DNA of 64,000 nucleotides from Jeotgalibacillus terrae. Lineage in GTDB: Bacteria; Bacillota; Bacilli; Bacillales; Jeotgalibacillaceae. Location: the NCBI RefSeq assembly GCF_016908195.1, contig NZ_JAFBDK010000002.1, positions 124,001-188,000 of the forward strand. The letters are read 5' to 3'. Below are positions 25,044 through 34,251 of the stretch, piece after piece; the stretch's first letter is position 1; every line of letters starts with the position of its first letter. The notes beneath the pieces were generated by a model that saw nothing but the letters and a program-made list of their open reading frames with translations, made no database searches and was not told the origin of the DNA. A program made the translations under genes and the position numbers.

Positions 25044-26048
25044 TTGGCGACGATTAAGGATGTGGCACGGGCTGCAAATGTTTCAATAGCAACAGTATCC
25101 CGCGTGTTGAATAATAAGAGCGGTTTCTCTGAAGATACGAGGAAGGCTGTTGAAGAAGCAATTGAAGAGTTAGGTTATGTACCTAATGGAGTAGCCCGGG
25201 GGCTGATCAGTAAAAGAACGAATACGATTGGTCTTTTAGTGCCGGCGTTGTCAAGCATGCTTGTTTCTGAAATGGTGTCAGGTATTGAACGGATTGTCCA
25301 TGAACAGGGTTCTAGCCTAATTGTTTGTCACACAGAGTCTAATGGAAAAAAAACGATGCAGTATCTTCAACTGCTGCTTGCCAAGCAGGTTGACGGAATC
25401 ATCTTTACAAGTGGAGTTCTGCTTCAGGAATATTACCAGATGATTGAGCGTTCAGGTATTCCCCTGGTTTTATTGTCGACAGAATCATTACATCTTCCTG
25501 TACCATCCGTCAAAGTAAACGACCGTCTCGCGTCTTTTCATGCGACAGAGTATATGATTCAACATGGTCATAAAAAAATCGGGATGATTAGTGGAAACCG
25601 GAATGACATGATTGCGGGTGTACCGAGAGTAGAAGGATTCAGAATGGCTTTAAGCAGCCATCAGATTCACTTTGAAGAAAGCATGATCGCTTCTCACAGA
25701 GGGTTCAGTTATATAGATGGTGCTACTGCTTTTCGCAAATTGATGACTGATCACCCCGATATAACTGCCATCGTTGCAGCAAGTGATGACATGGCGCTCG
25801 GCATGATATCTGAAGCTTTCAAGATGGGTATTAAAATCCCTGAACAGGTTTCAGTGATCGGTTATGACAATATCCCGATTTGTAATGTCAGCATCCCTCC
25901 ACTTACAACCATTTCACAGCCGGTTGCAAAAATGGGTGAGGTTGCTGCAAAGATGGTTTTGGATATGATCCATGGTGATGAAAAGCAGGAAAGTGTCGTT
26001 TTCCCTCATGAGATTATTGAAAGACAGAGTGTGAAAAAGATGAACTGA
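25044..26048 (+). CDS. LacI-family regulator of the alpha-glucoside operon (MalR-like)
   Basis: 334 residues using the TTG start at 25044, with AGGAGG 8 bases upstream; this makes the protein begin with the canonical LacI helix-turn-helix ATIKDVARAANVSIATVSRVLN. The longer in-frame reading would start upstream of the promoter's own start. The C-terminal sensor domain has NTIGLLVPALSSMLVSEMVSG and VIGYDNIPICNVSIPPLTTI. It probably binds the GTAAACGTTTAC palindromes at its own promoter and ahead of the binding-protein gene, and is released by a maltose- or isomaltose-type sugar. Confidence 0.88.
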   Translation: MATIKDVARAANVSIATVSRVLNNKSGFSEDTRKAVEEAIEELGYVPNGVARGLISKRTNTIGLLVPALSSMLVSEMVSGIERIVHEQGSSLIVCHTESNGKKTMQYLQLLLAKQVDGIIFTSGVLLQEYYQMIERSGIPLVLLSTESLHLPVPSVKVNDRLASFHATEYMIQHGHKKIGMISGNRNDMIAGVPRVEGFRMALSSHQIHFEESMIASHRGFSYIDGATAFRKLMTDHPDITAIVAASDDMALGMISEAFKMGIKIPEQVSVIGYDNIPICNVSIPPLTTISQPVAKMGEVAAKMVLDMIHGDEKQESVVFPHEIIERQSVKKMN

Positions 26049-26075
26049 GTATCTCCTTAACGGGAGACTTATCAC

Positions 26076-26150
26076 TTTAGAGTAAACGTTTACTCTAAAA
26101 ACAACTTAATAAATCGCTTATTTTTTTATATTTAGAGTAAACGTTTACTC
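26076..26150 (+). promoter_or_regulatory. Twin operators ahead of the alpha-glucoside transport operon
   Basis: A perfect 24-bp palindrome (26076-26099) and a 16-bp palindrome (26135-26150, GAGTAAACGTTTACTC) share the core AGTAAACGTTTACT, with centres 55 bp apart. A TATATT (26127-26132) between them is a possible -10, without a convincing -35. The second operator would block transcription start. The 123 bases between the regulator stop and the next gene hold nothing else. Confidence 0.8.
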
Positions 26151-26175
26151 AATTAAATCTAGGAGGAACTTATTG

Positions 26176-27405
26176 ATGAAAAAACATTATGGAAAGTTTT
26201 TAGTATCAGCAGGAACAGCAGCTGCAATTCTTGCAGGCTGCAGCGGTGGCAGTGATGACGGAAGCGTCACACTCGAACTTTTCTCAAATAAATCTGAGAG
26301 CATTGATACGTATCAGGCTTTGATTGAACAATTTGAAGAAGAAAACCCGGATATTAATGTTGAGTTAGAGGCGCCTCCTGAGGCTGAGACGGTATTACGT
26401 ACACGCCTGACTAAGAATGATATGCCTGACATCCTATCAATTGGAGGAAATGCGACTTATGGTGAGTTCGCACGTGAAGGCGTGCTTCGTGATTTATCTG
26501 ATACGGACCTCCTTTCACAGGTACAGTCATCATATGTAGATATGCTTGGCCAACTGGCAGGCCCTGATGTGGAAGGCAGCTTCGGTGTACCATATGCAAC
26601 GAATGCTAACCACGTGATTTATAACAAAGCCAAAGTTGAAGAACTCGGGATCGAGATTCCAAAAACATGGGATGAATTCATTGCTGCACTTGAGACAGCA
26701 AAAGAAGCCGGAGAAGTTCCTCTTTACTTAACGTTACAGGAAGCATGGACAGGTATGGCGATCTGGAATGGGATTGCAGGTAACATCGTACCGGAAGATT
26801 TTGCTGAAATGAAAAACAATGGAGAGGCTTCATTTGTTGAGGATTATGATGAAGTCGCTGATAAAATGCTTCAGCTTCTTGAATACGGTCATAGTGATAA
26901 CTTCGGAATCGGATATGGCGACGGGAACAATGCATTTGCTAACGGAGAAGGTGTCTTTTATATCCAGGGTAACTGGGCGATTCCTGAGATCAGAGAAGCT
27001 AATCCTGACATAGAACTTGGTACATTTGCACTACCATCAAGTAACAACCCTGAAGAGAATGATCTTGTATCAGGTGTCGATGTAGCGCTGGCCATAAGTG
27101 AATCAACTGAGCACCCTGAAGAAGCTGAAAAATTCCTGTCATTCATGCTTGAACAGGATGTCGCTGAACAGTATATGAATGAGCAAAGTGCCTTCTCTGC
27201 TGTTGAAGGGGTTTATCAGGAGGATGAAGTATTTGACGGGATCCGTGAATACTTTGAAAACGACCGTCTGGCAAGCTTCCAGGATCACTACTATCCTGCA
27301 GGTATGGGGGTTGAAAACCTTGTACTTGATATGCTGATTAACGGCAATAAGACTGAAGGACTTGAAGTGATTGATTCAGAGTGGGAAGCAGCACAAAACC
27401 GGTAA
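26176..27405 (+). CDS. Sugar-binding lipoprotein of an ABC importer (MalE-like)
   Basis: 409 residues; ATG at 26176 with AGGAGG 9 bases upstream (a TTG codon just before it is less likely). Lipoprotein signal with lipobox ILAGC, Cys near residue 21. The body is a CUT1 binding protein (NINVELEAPPEAETVLRTRLTKNDMPDILSIGG-like N-lobe, FYIQGNWAIPEI, hinge features). With the GH13 enzyme downstream, malto- or isomalto-oligosaccharides are the probable ligands. Confidence 0.88.
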   Translation: MKKHYGKFLVSAGTAAAILAGCSGGSDDGSVTLELFSNKSESIDTYQALIEQFEEENPDINVELEAPPEAETVLRTRLTKNDMPDILSIGGNATYGEFAREGVLRDLSDTDLLSQVQSSYVDMLGQLAGPDVEGSFGVPYATNANHVIYNKAKVEELGIEIPKTWDEFIAALETAKEAGEVPLYLTLQEAWTGMAIWNGIAGNIVPEDFAEMKNNGEASFVEDYDEVADKMLQLLEYGHSDNFGIGYGDGNNAFANGEGVFYIQGNWAIPEIREANPDIELGTFALPSSNNPEENDLVSGVDVALAISESTEHPEEAEKFLSFMLEQDVAEQYMNEQSAFSAVEGVYQEDEVFDGIREYFENDRLASFQDHYYPAGMGVENLVLDMLINGNKTEGLEVIDSEWEAAQNR

Positions 27406-27411
27406 AATTTA

Positions 27412-27434
27412 CAATGGGGGCTTGTCCCCCATTG
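27412..27434 (+). promoter_or_regulatory. Intercistronic hairpin after the binding-protein gene
   Basis: CAATGGGGG pairs perfectly with CCCCCATTG around a 5-base loop, just 7 bases after the stop codon, and no T run follows. Such hairpins protect the upstream part of the mRNA and let the binding protein be made in excess over the permeases. Confidence 0.55.
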
Positions 27435-27529
27435 TCATTATGATGGCTGTTGATTTCGCTGCGGGCATGACCTGTGTGCGTGCGCGGAGCAAGGTCAGCA
27501 GTCAATCTATGTTGAGGGAGTGAAATACG

Positions 27530-28387
27530 TTGAAAAGAGATCATGCATTCTTACTGATGGTTATCCCTGCCTTTGTATTATTTTTCATCTTTCATACTTA
27601 TCCTGCACTCCAGGGTGTCTTTTACAGTTTCACAAACTTTAAAGGGTATGGAAATTGGGATTTTACGGGCTTTTCGAATTATTTTAAAGTATTCCAGGAT
27701 TCAAGAGCACTTGGCGCTTATGGATTCACATTTCAATTTGCGATTGTCTCTACGATCTTAGTAAACATTATCAGTGTACTGATTGCGATGGGATTAAATG
27801 CAAAAATTAAATTTAGAAAAACGCTTAGAGCGACATACTTTCTGCCATTTATATTAAGTGTTCTGATTGTGAGTTATATTTTCCAATTCATCTTCACTCA
27901 TATGGTGCCGGATCTAGGTCAGGCGCTTGGCATTGAAGCACTTTCTAAAAACATTCTGGGTGATCAGGACCTCGCCTGGGTCGGAATTGTAATCGTTGCA
28001 GTATGGCAATCGGTAGCATTTAATACGCTACTTTACTTAGCAGGGCTATCCACAGTTGATGAGCAGCTTTATGAAGCAGCTGATATTGACGGCGCTAAAG
28101 CATGGTCTAAATTCTGGAGAATTACATTCCCGCTGATTGCACCATTCTTTACAATCAACATGGTCGTTGCCATGAAAAACTTCCTGATGGCATTTGATCA
28201 GATCATCGCTTTAACAGGTGGTGGACCGGGACGGGCAACTGAATCGATCTCTCTCTTAATCTATAGAGGTGGATTTGAAGCCGGTCAGTTTGCTTACCAG
28301 TCTGCGAACGCAGTCATTTACTTTATCGTGATCGTTGTTATTTCCGTTGTACAGCTTCGAATCCTTGAAAGAAAAGAGGTGAAATAA
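27530..28387 (+). CDS. ABC sugar permease, MalF-like
   Basis: 285 residues with a TTG start and GGGAG 9 bases upstream. Six membrane helices are expected; the EAA loop reads EAADIDGAKAWSKFWRITFP. It lacks the long periplasmic loop of E. coli MalF, as is usual in Gram-positive CUT1 systems. The partner permease starts 3 bases downstream. Confidence 0.87.
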   Translation: MKRDHAFLLMVIPAFVLFFIFHTYPALQGVFYSFTNFKGYGNWDFTGFSNYFKVFQDSRALGAYGFTFQFAIVSTILVNIISVLIAMGLNAKIKFRKTLRATYFLPFILSVLIVSYIFQFIFTHMVPDLGQALGIEALSKNILGDQDLAWVGIVIVAVWQSVAFNTLLYLAGLSTVDEQLYEAADIDGAKAWSKFWRITFPLIAPFFTINMVVAMKNFLMAFDQIIALTGGGPGRATESISLLIYRGGFEAGQFAYQSANAVIYFIVIVVISVVQLRILERKEVK

Positions 28388-28390
28388 CTG

Positions 28391-29209
28391 ATGAGTAATC
28401 GTATTAATTGGAAAGCAACCATTCTGCTAATACTCGGAACCATTTTCATTCTGTTCCCTATTTATCTCACAGTGATCATCGCATTCAAAACACCACAGGA
28501 AATGAGCGGTAATATCCTGGCGCTTCCTGAATCATGGGGCTTTGGTAATTTCACTGAGGCGATTGAAGTCACGAACTTCTTTAATGCGCTCGGTAACAGT
28601 GTATTCGTGACTGTACTCACAGTTATTATTGTCATTTTGACTCACTCTCTTGTTGCCTATGCCATTGCGCGTAATATGCACAAGAAGTTTTATAAGTTTC
28701 TATACTTCTATTTTATCAGTGCGATGTTCATCCCCTTCCCGATCATCATGCTCCCGCTTGTACTTCAGACAAGCAGCTGGGGAATGGACAACCTGGTAGG
28801 TCTGGGTATTTTAAATGGGGTCATGCACCTTGCGTTCAACGTCTTTATCTATGTAGGTTACGTCAAAACATTGCCTGTTGAGCTTGAAGAAGCAGCAATC
28901 ATAGACGGTGCGAATACATTCCAGGTGTTCTGGAAGATTATCTTCCCTATGATGAAGCCTATGCACGCAACAGTTGCAATCCTGACAGCTCTTGCCGCGT
29001 GGAATGACTTCATGCTTCCGCTTGTCATCTTAAGTGACTCAAGCATGTACACGCTCCCTCTTGTGCAATATGCATTCCAGGGTCAGTTTAGTACAGACTA
29101 TAACCTTGCATTTGCGTCATATCTACTCGCAATGCTGCCAATGGTCGTCCTTTATATATTTGTACAGAAATGGATTATCGGCGGTGTCATGAGAGGTTCA
29201 TTAAAATAA
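28391..29209 (+). CDS. ABC sugar permease, MalG-like
   Basis: 272 residues, GAGGTG 9 bases before the ATG. CUT1 permease with the EAA loop EAAIIDGANTFQVFWKIIFP near residue 170 and a typical MalG C terminus. It forms the membrane channel with the preceding MalF-like protein. The ATPase must come from elsewhere in the genome. Confidence 0.87.
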   Translation: MSNRINWKATILLILGTIFILFPIYLTVIIAFKTPQEMSGNILALPESWGFGNFTEAIEVTNFFNALGNSVFVTVLTVIIVILTHSLVAYAIARNMHKKFYKFLYFYFISAMFIPFPIIMLPLVLQTSSWGMDNLVGLGILNGVMHLAFNVFIYVGYVKTLPVELEEAAIIDGANTFQVFWKIIFPMMKPMHATVAILTALAAWNDFMLPLVILSDSSMYTLPLVQYAFQGQFSTDYNLAFASYLLAMLPMVVLYIFVQKWIIGGVMRGSLK

Positions 29210-29282
29210 ACATATAGCCGGGGAACGAATTTTGATCGTTCCCCCTCTTACATAATCTTTTCTAAATGGAGGAATACATCTG

Positions 29283-30959
29283 ATGAAAAAAACCTGGTGG
29301 AAAGAAAGTGTTGTCTATCAAATTTATCCAAGAAGCTTTAACGATTCAAATGGTGACGGAATTGGAGATATCCCGGGGATTATTGAAAAATTGGACTATC
29401 TAAAAGAATTAGGCATTGATGTGATCTGGCTCTCCCCTGTCTATCAGTCACCGAATGATGATAACGGGTATGATATCTCTGATTATCAGGCGATCATGGA
29501 TGACTTCGGTACAATGAGCGACTGGGAAAACTTACTGGATGAAATTCATCAGAGAGAAATGAAGCTCATCATGGATCTTGTGGTAAATCACTCCTCTGAT
29601 GAACATGCCTGGTTCGCTGAATCACGCAAATCAAAAGATAACCCTTACCGTGACTATTATATCTGGCGCCCGGGACAGGACGGGGAAGCACCAAATAACT
29701 GGGCAGCCACATTTGGCGGGTCAGCGTGGGATTATGATGAAGCCTCAGGAGAATATTACCTGCACTTATTCAGCAAAAAACAGCCTGACCTGAACTGGGA
29801 AAATCCAAAGCTGCGAAATGAAGTCTACGATATGATGAAATGGTGGCTCGATAAAGGCATTGACGGCTTCAGAATGGATGTCATTAACTTCATTTCAAAA
29901 GCGGACGGGTTGCCTGACGGACCAAATCCGCACAATAAAAAATATGGAGACGGCAGTCAGTACTTTATGAACGGCCCGCGTATCCATGAATTTTTACAGG
30001 AAATGAACAAAGAAGTCATCTCACAATATGACGTCATGACAGTAGGAGAAATGCCTGGTGTGAATGTTGAACAGGCGATTGAATATACAGACGCTTCACG
30101 CGAAGAGCTGCAGATGGTATTCCAGTTCGAGCATATGGATCTTGATTCAGGACCTGAAGGCAAATGGGATCTGAAGCCGTTCGACCTTCGTGATCTGAAA
30201 GAAAGCATCTCACGCTGGCAAACAGGTCTGCACGGCACTGGATGGAATAGTCTCTATATGAACAATCACGATCAGCCAAGAATGGTATCACGCTTTGGAA
30301 ATGATAAAGAATACCGCGTCACTTCAGCAAAAATGCTCGGCACATTCCTTCATATGCTGCAGGGCACTCCTTACATTTATCAAGGTGAAGAAATCGGTAT
30401 GACAAATATTCAGTTCGATTCCATCAAAGACTACAAAGATATCGAAACGCTGAACTATTACCGTGATGCACTGAATGAAGGGAAAAGTAAACAGGAGATT
30501 ATGCAGTCGATCTATACAAAAGGCCGTGACAATGCAAGAACGCCTATGCAGTGGAACGGTGAAGAAAATGCCGGGTTCACCTCAGGCACGCCATGGCTTG
30601 CGGTGAATGAAAACTATAAAGAGATTAATGCTTCAAATGCAGTGCATGATCCGGATTCTATTTTCCATTATTATAAGAAGCTGATTTCTCTGCGGAAGCA
30701 ATATGAGATTATCCAATATGGCGATTACGAGCTGTTGCTGCCTGATCACACTGAAATTTATGCATATACAAGATGTTATGAGGGTAAGAAACTGCTGGTG
30801 CTGACGAATTTTAGTGATCAGGAGCAGGTGTTCAAGAAACCTGGTGACCTTCAGTTTGAGGCGGATCGGGTGCTGATTAGTAATGAAAATACAGCGTCAT
30901 TGGAGACTGATGAGGTTGTGTTGAGACCTTATGAGGCAGTCGTTTATTTAGCATTATAA
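29283..30959 (+). CDS. GH13 oligo-1,6-glucosidase / alpha-glucosidase
   Basis: 558 residues, standard length. TIM-barrel motifs of GH13 are clear: DLVVNHSS (region I), GFRMDVINF with the nucleophile Asp (region II, near residue 199), VGEMPG with the acid/base Glu (region III), and NNHDQPR (region IV). The QPDLNWENP segment is typical of GH13 subfamily 31 (oligo-1,6-glucosidase, MalL-like). There is no signal peptide, so it hydrolyses imported isomaltose- or maltose-type oligosaccharides in the cytoplasm. GGAGG lies about 10 bases before the ATG. It is the last gene of the operon, followed at once by a terminator. Confidence 0.9.
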   Translation: MKKTWWKESVVYQIYPRSFNDSNGDGIGDIPGIIEKLDYLKELGIDVIWLSPVYQSPNDDNGYDISDYQAIMDDFGTMSDWENLLDEIHQREMKLIMDLVVNHSSDEHAWFAESRKSKDNPYRDYYIWRPGQDGEAPNNWAATFGGSAWDYDEASGEYYLHLFSKKQPDLNWENPKLRNEVYDMMKWWLDKGIDGFRMDVINFISKADGLPDGPNPHNKKYGDGSQYFMNGPRIHEFLQEMNKEVISQYDVMTVGEMPGVNVEQAIEYTDASREELQMVFQFEHMDLDSGPEGKWDLKPFDLRDLKESISRWQTGLHGTGWNSLYMNNHDQPRMVSRFGNDKEYRVTSAKMLGTFLHMLQGTPYIYQGEEIGMTNIQFDSIKDYKDIETLNYYRDALNEGKSKQEIMQSIYTKGRDNARTPMQWNGEENAGFTSGTPWLAVNENYKEINASNAVHDPDSIFHYYKKLISLRKQYEIIQYGDYELLLPDHTEIYAYTRCYEGKKLLVLTNFSDQEQVFKKPGDLQFEADRVLISNENTASLETDEVVLRPYEAVVYLAL

Positions 30960-30997
30960 AAAACAGCAGGCTGGAAAAATCCAGTCTGCTGTTTTTT
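30958..30997 (+). terminator. Terminator of the alpha-glucoside operon
   Basis: AAAAAACAGCAGGCTGG pairs with CCAGTCTGCTGTTTTTT around a short A-rich loop, ending in a T run. It overlaps the stop codon of the glucosidase gene. Confidence 0.88.
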
Positions 30998-31042
30998 GAT
31001 AGATTTCGACGGTCCGGTTGAAGACTATGCAGAAGGCAGGTA

Positions 31043-31602
31043 CCAGGAAGTACGCTCTATTTTAATGATGTTCCTACAAGCCACTGGGCTAACCCTTATG
31101 TAGCTGACTTATTTGCAAGCGACATTGTAAAAGGAACAACGTCAACCACATTTTCACCAGGTAATTCTCTAACACGCGCGCAATTTGCATCGATGCTTGT
31201 ACGCTCTCTTGAATTAGAGGCAGAAGGGTACATCACCATTTACAGATACAACACGTCTGGCAGCTCAAACACAGAATGAAATTACTGCAGCTTATTAGAA
31301 CGGTTTAATCAAGGGTACGTCTGCTACTACATTTAAGCCAAACCAGGCGATTGCACGCGGACAGATGGTCACAATGCTGAAGCGTGCATTTGAGCTTGAA
31401 ACTGGTAAACAATTCGTAGTTTAAGACAATGACATGTTTACTGACTTAGGTAACCTTGATGAAGAAACACGTTCTGCTGTTCAGTGGGCTTCTGATTATG
31501 TCATTGTCATGGGATATGATGAATTATTCAAGCCTTGGGCAACTGCTACGAGAGCTCAGAGTTCGAAGGTGCTTTCGATTAATAATTATTTGATCCGGTA
31601 GG
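31043..31602 (+). pseudogene. Decayed SLH-domain protein (C-terminal anchoring region)
   Basis: Translation reveals three consecutive SLH repeats broken by stops and a frameshift: FNDVPTSHWANPYVADLF with TFSPGNSLTRAQFASMLVR; then GLIKGTSATTFKPNQAIARGQMVTML after an in-frame TAG; then FTDLGNLDEETRSAVQWASD after an in-frame TAA, ending at a stop near 31602. No start codon or upstream part of the gene remains. It is a remnant of a surface protein that carried its SLH domains at the C terminus, unlike the four intact SLH proteins here, which either have them N-terminally (142, 36356, 43393) or behind an enzyme domain (46894). Confidence 0.85.
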
Positions 31603-32127
31603 TTTTGTTTGTCAGGAATAACATTATGTGATTCAGTATCATTGTAAAATCAGTCCTGGCTTTGGCAAGACTGGTTTAACTTTGTGTCAATAAAATTTGA
31701 TTTGATCTTTCTTCATCGTGTTTAGATTTTCTTCGCATACCTATGACTATGTACTTTCATTTAATCATAACTAAAAAATGAGTGACGACTCAACGCCATC
31801 ACTCATTTTTATTTAATCCTCATTCATTTGAAGTTCATAGCTTTAATAGTTTTTAGGACAGTGAAGGTATTTTTACAGATATATAACTATAACCACGTGA
31901 AAAAAGTCTTAAATAAATTCCCAAACTTGTTATGTTTTTTCCCATTGTAGCTATCTATTAATGTGCAGTTTAATTACTATAAGATAGCGTTTTTTACAAA
32001 GGAACCGGATACATTTAATAAGACTCTATAATCAGTGCTTAAAATTCCACCTCAATTTAAATAATGCAATCTCTCCAGTTTTGAATAATCCCATCTCATA
32101 TTTAATCTTCAAAAGAAATATGGGATT
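31603..32127. repeat. AT-rich gap with terminator-like hairpin and a duplicated about 130-bp segment
   Basis: An 11-bp stem (AAAATGAGTGA at 31775-31785 with TCACTCATTTT at 31799-31809) could terminate both the SLH remnant and transcripts from the right. The hairpin and its flanks (31741-31870) resemble, base for base in long stretches, the sequence now split by the IS element at 41641-41693 and 43138-43220 (for example TATGACTAT at the left and CATTCATTTG or TATTCATTTG at the right). No gene was seen in the rest. Confidence 0.6.
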
Positions 32128-34251
32128 TTAGCTAACCACACTTGCACAATCAATCATTTTCTGAACCGCCTCATCAAAGTCTTTTGTAGAAGCAAAAAGT
32201 TCTTCATCCTTATTGTAAATATGAAAATACTCATCTACAAACGTTAAGGTATATCCACTCTCATTGAGTTCAACCCATTTTTCATTGGATGCTCCAATTG
32301 AATGGTAGTAAGTACATTCTATGCCTCTTTCTTTTAATTCAGCATAAATAGCATAACTATAATACTCTTGACAGTAGCCACTGGTCATCGTTGTTTCCAA
32401 AAGGAGAATATCTTTTTCACTGTTGTATCTAATGAAGCGTTTTTTGCCACAACACTCTTGTAAAATTTGAGGGTATTGGATAAAGTATTGTCTCCAATCA
32501 GTTACGGTATGATGTGCAATAATTTTTTCTAAGTCCTCATTAACTGTTTCAGGTGAAATTTGTTGTAATAGTAATAATAAATAAGATACATTTTTGTCAC
32601 GTAAGAAACGTTTCCAACTAATATCACGATCAAACCCTTCAATTAGGAAGCTATGATTGTGACCAGATTCAAGTAAATAATCACCGAAAGTTAACAGCGC
32701 TCTACTTAGTAAATTATTGGGGACTTTAAGCTTTTCTGCACCAAAAATTGCGACTGCCTTTTCATAGTTAATTTTAAAATTCAACTGCATTTTATTGTGT
32801 TCTTCTAGAGACAGTTGATCGATCTCATTAGTTTCAATCTGGAGTAATAAGAATCCGATATCTCCTTCAAAATAAGGATAATCTTCTGCTCTTTCTAATG
32901 CTTCTCTCCATTTATTATCCTTCAGCATTAATTTTGCTTTTTTTCGCTCTTGATTTAATTGATATCTTGAGAAACCAGTTAATTTAGAATTTGGGCCTGC
33001 TAAATATTTATCCAATTGTTCTACATGCTGAACTAAAACATCAATAGCTTGAATAGAATTCATGAAATCTTCAATTCTATTATATATCGTATTGATTGTT
33101 ACATTACGAATAAAACGCATCCAACGTTCAAATGAATAGAAACTATTACCGTAGGAACGAAGATATGAAACTACGGCATATAACTGTAATCGATCTGTAT
33201 AATTAATATCTGAAGTCATCGCTTCAAATACTAGCCTTTCAATATTGATAATAGATGCTTGAGTCGTAAGCGTTTTAGTGCATATAGAATCCAAAGTAAT
33301 ATCAATATCATTTAACCAAGACACATAGTCAAATTTTAAATTTAGTAATTCTTCAAAGCGTATATCATTCCTCTGATTTATTGCTGAAAATAGTCGATCG
33401 CTATTGCTTGGATAGCGAGTTAATTGATTGTACATTAATGCGTAAAAAAATTGCAAAAATGAATCATCATACTTATGTTGCTTATGTTTCCAGAAATAAT
33501 CCGACCAAATAGTATCCATTTTATGCATTAGTTGTACGCTATTTTCATATCCAACTGATTCTTGATATTGTTGAAAACGCGCTTTGAAATTTTCAAATGA
33601 TGTTAAGGGTTTACCACGAGCATTCATTTTAATATACAAAGTGTCTTCTAATTGGAATGTATCTAAATCAATAAACTGGAATGTAATCGGTGCGTTTGAT
33701 TGCAACATTTCAAATAAATCATTTGGTAATTCATAATTGCTTGCAAAAACATGAATATCATCAATCATTTCAAGCATCGACAATATGGTTGGATCATTTA
33801 TCCATTCATAATAGAAGCTTGACTCATTTTGAATTTGAGTTGATAAACAAGCTTTTGTTAAATCTAAATCTGTTAATGAAATAATCATCTGGCAAAAAAG
33901 TTTACTACTCATTCGGGTCTCATAAGTAAACTTTTTAAATATTTCCTTATTGTTATCAAGTTTATTTTCTTTTAAGGCAATATACCAATGCAGTAAAAAT
34001 AAAGTTGTTAATCGTTGTTGTCCATCAAGTGGAGCAAAATGTTTGGCTTGATCAACAGTACCATAAATAAAATCTAATTCGACTGAATCCCCTGTTTTGA
34101 GAGAATGAAATAGCACTCTTAAAAAATTATGACGCATAATTTCCACTTCTTTATTTTTTCGTCCTTGAACATAGTCCCTCTGAATAATAGGAATCGAAAT
34201 TTTATATTGATTTATTAATTCCCAAAAACTATAGACCTTTGAATCATGCAT
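32128..34251 (-). CDS. DUF262-domain protein without HNH nuclease motif (second gene of a pair)
   Basis: 707 residues. The N-terminal domain is DUF262 (ParB/sulfiredoxin-like fold): SIPIIQRDYVQG near residue 19, PLDGQQRLTTLFLLHWY near residue 74, and LYIKMNARGKPLTSFENFKARF near residue 205. DUF262 hydrolyses nucleotides in GmrS-type restriction systems. No DUF1524 HNH motif is visible in the long C-terminal part, which I do not recognise. It starts 8 bases inside the upstream DUF262-DUF1524 gene, so the two are co-translated. Base composition is clearly more AT-rich than the flanking genes. Probably part of an anti-phage or type IV restriction module; the role is inferred. Confidence 0.82.
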   Translation of the reverse strand: MHDSKVYSFWELINQYKISIPIIQRDYVQGRKNKEVEIMRHNFLRVLFHSLKTGDSVELDFIYGTVDQAKHFAPLDGQQRLTTLFLLHWYIALKENKLDNNKEIFKKFTYETRMSSKLFCQMIISLTDLDLTKACLSTQIQNESSFYYEWINDPTILSMLEMIDDIHVFASNYELPNDLFEMLQSNAPITFQFIDLDTFQLEDTLYIKMNARGKPLTSFENFKARFQQYQESVGYENSVQLMHKMDTIWSDYFWKHKQHKYDDSFLQFFYALMYNQLTRYPSNSDRLFSAINQRNDIRFEELLNLKFDYVSWLNDIDITLDSICTKTLTTQASIINIERLVFEAMTSDINYTDRLQLYAVVSYLRSYGNSFYSFERWMRFIRNVTINTIYNRIEDFMNSIQAIDVLVQHVEQLDKYLAGPNSKLTGFSRYQLNQERKKAKLMLKDNKWREALERAEDYPYFEGDIGFLLLQIETNEIDQLSLEEHNKMQLNFKINYEKAVAIFGAEKLKVPNNLLSRALLTFGDYLLESGHNHSFLIEGFDRDISWKRFLRDKNVSYLLLLLQQISPETVNEDLEKIIAHHTVTDWRQYFIQYPQILQECCGKKRFIRYNSEKDILLLETTMTSGYCQEYYSYAIYAELKERGIECTYYHSIGASNEKWVELNESGYTLTFVDEYFHIYNKDEELFASTKDFDEAVQKMIDCASVVS

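Noticed and set aside
31043-31602. Functional SLH gene using alternative codons or recoding
   Set aside because: Two different stop codons plus a frameshift and no start region; simple decay is the better explanation.
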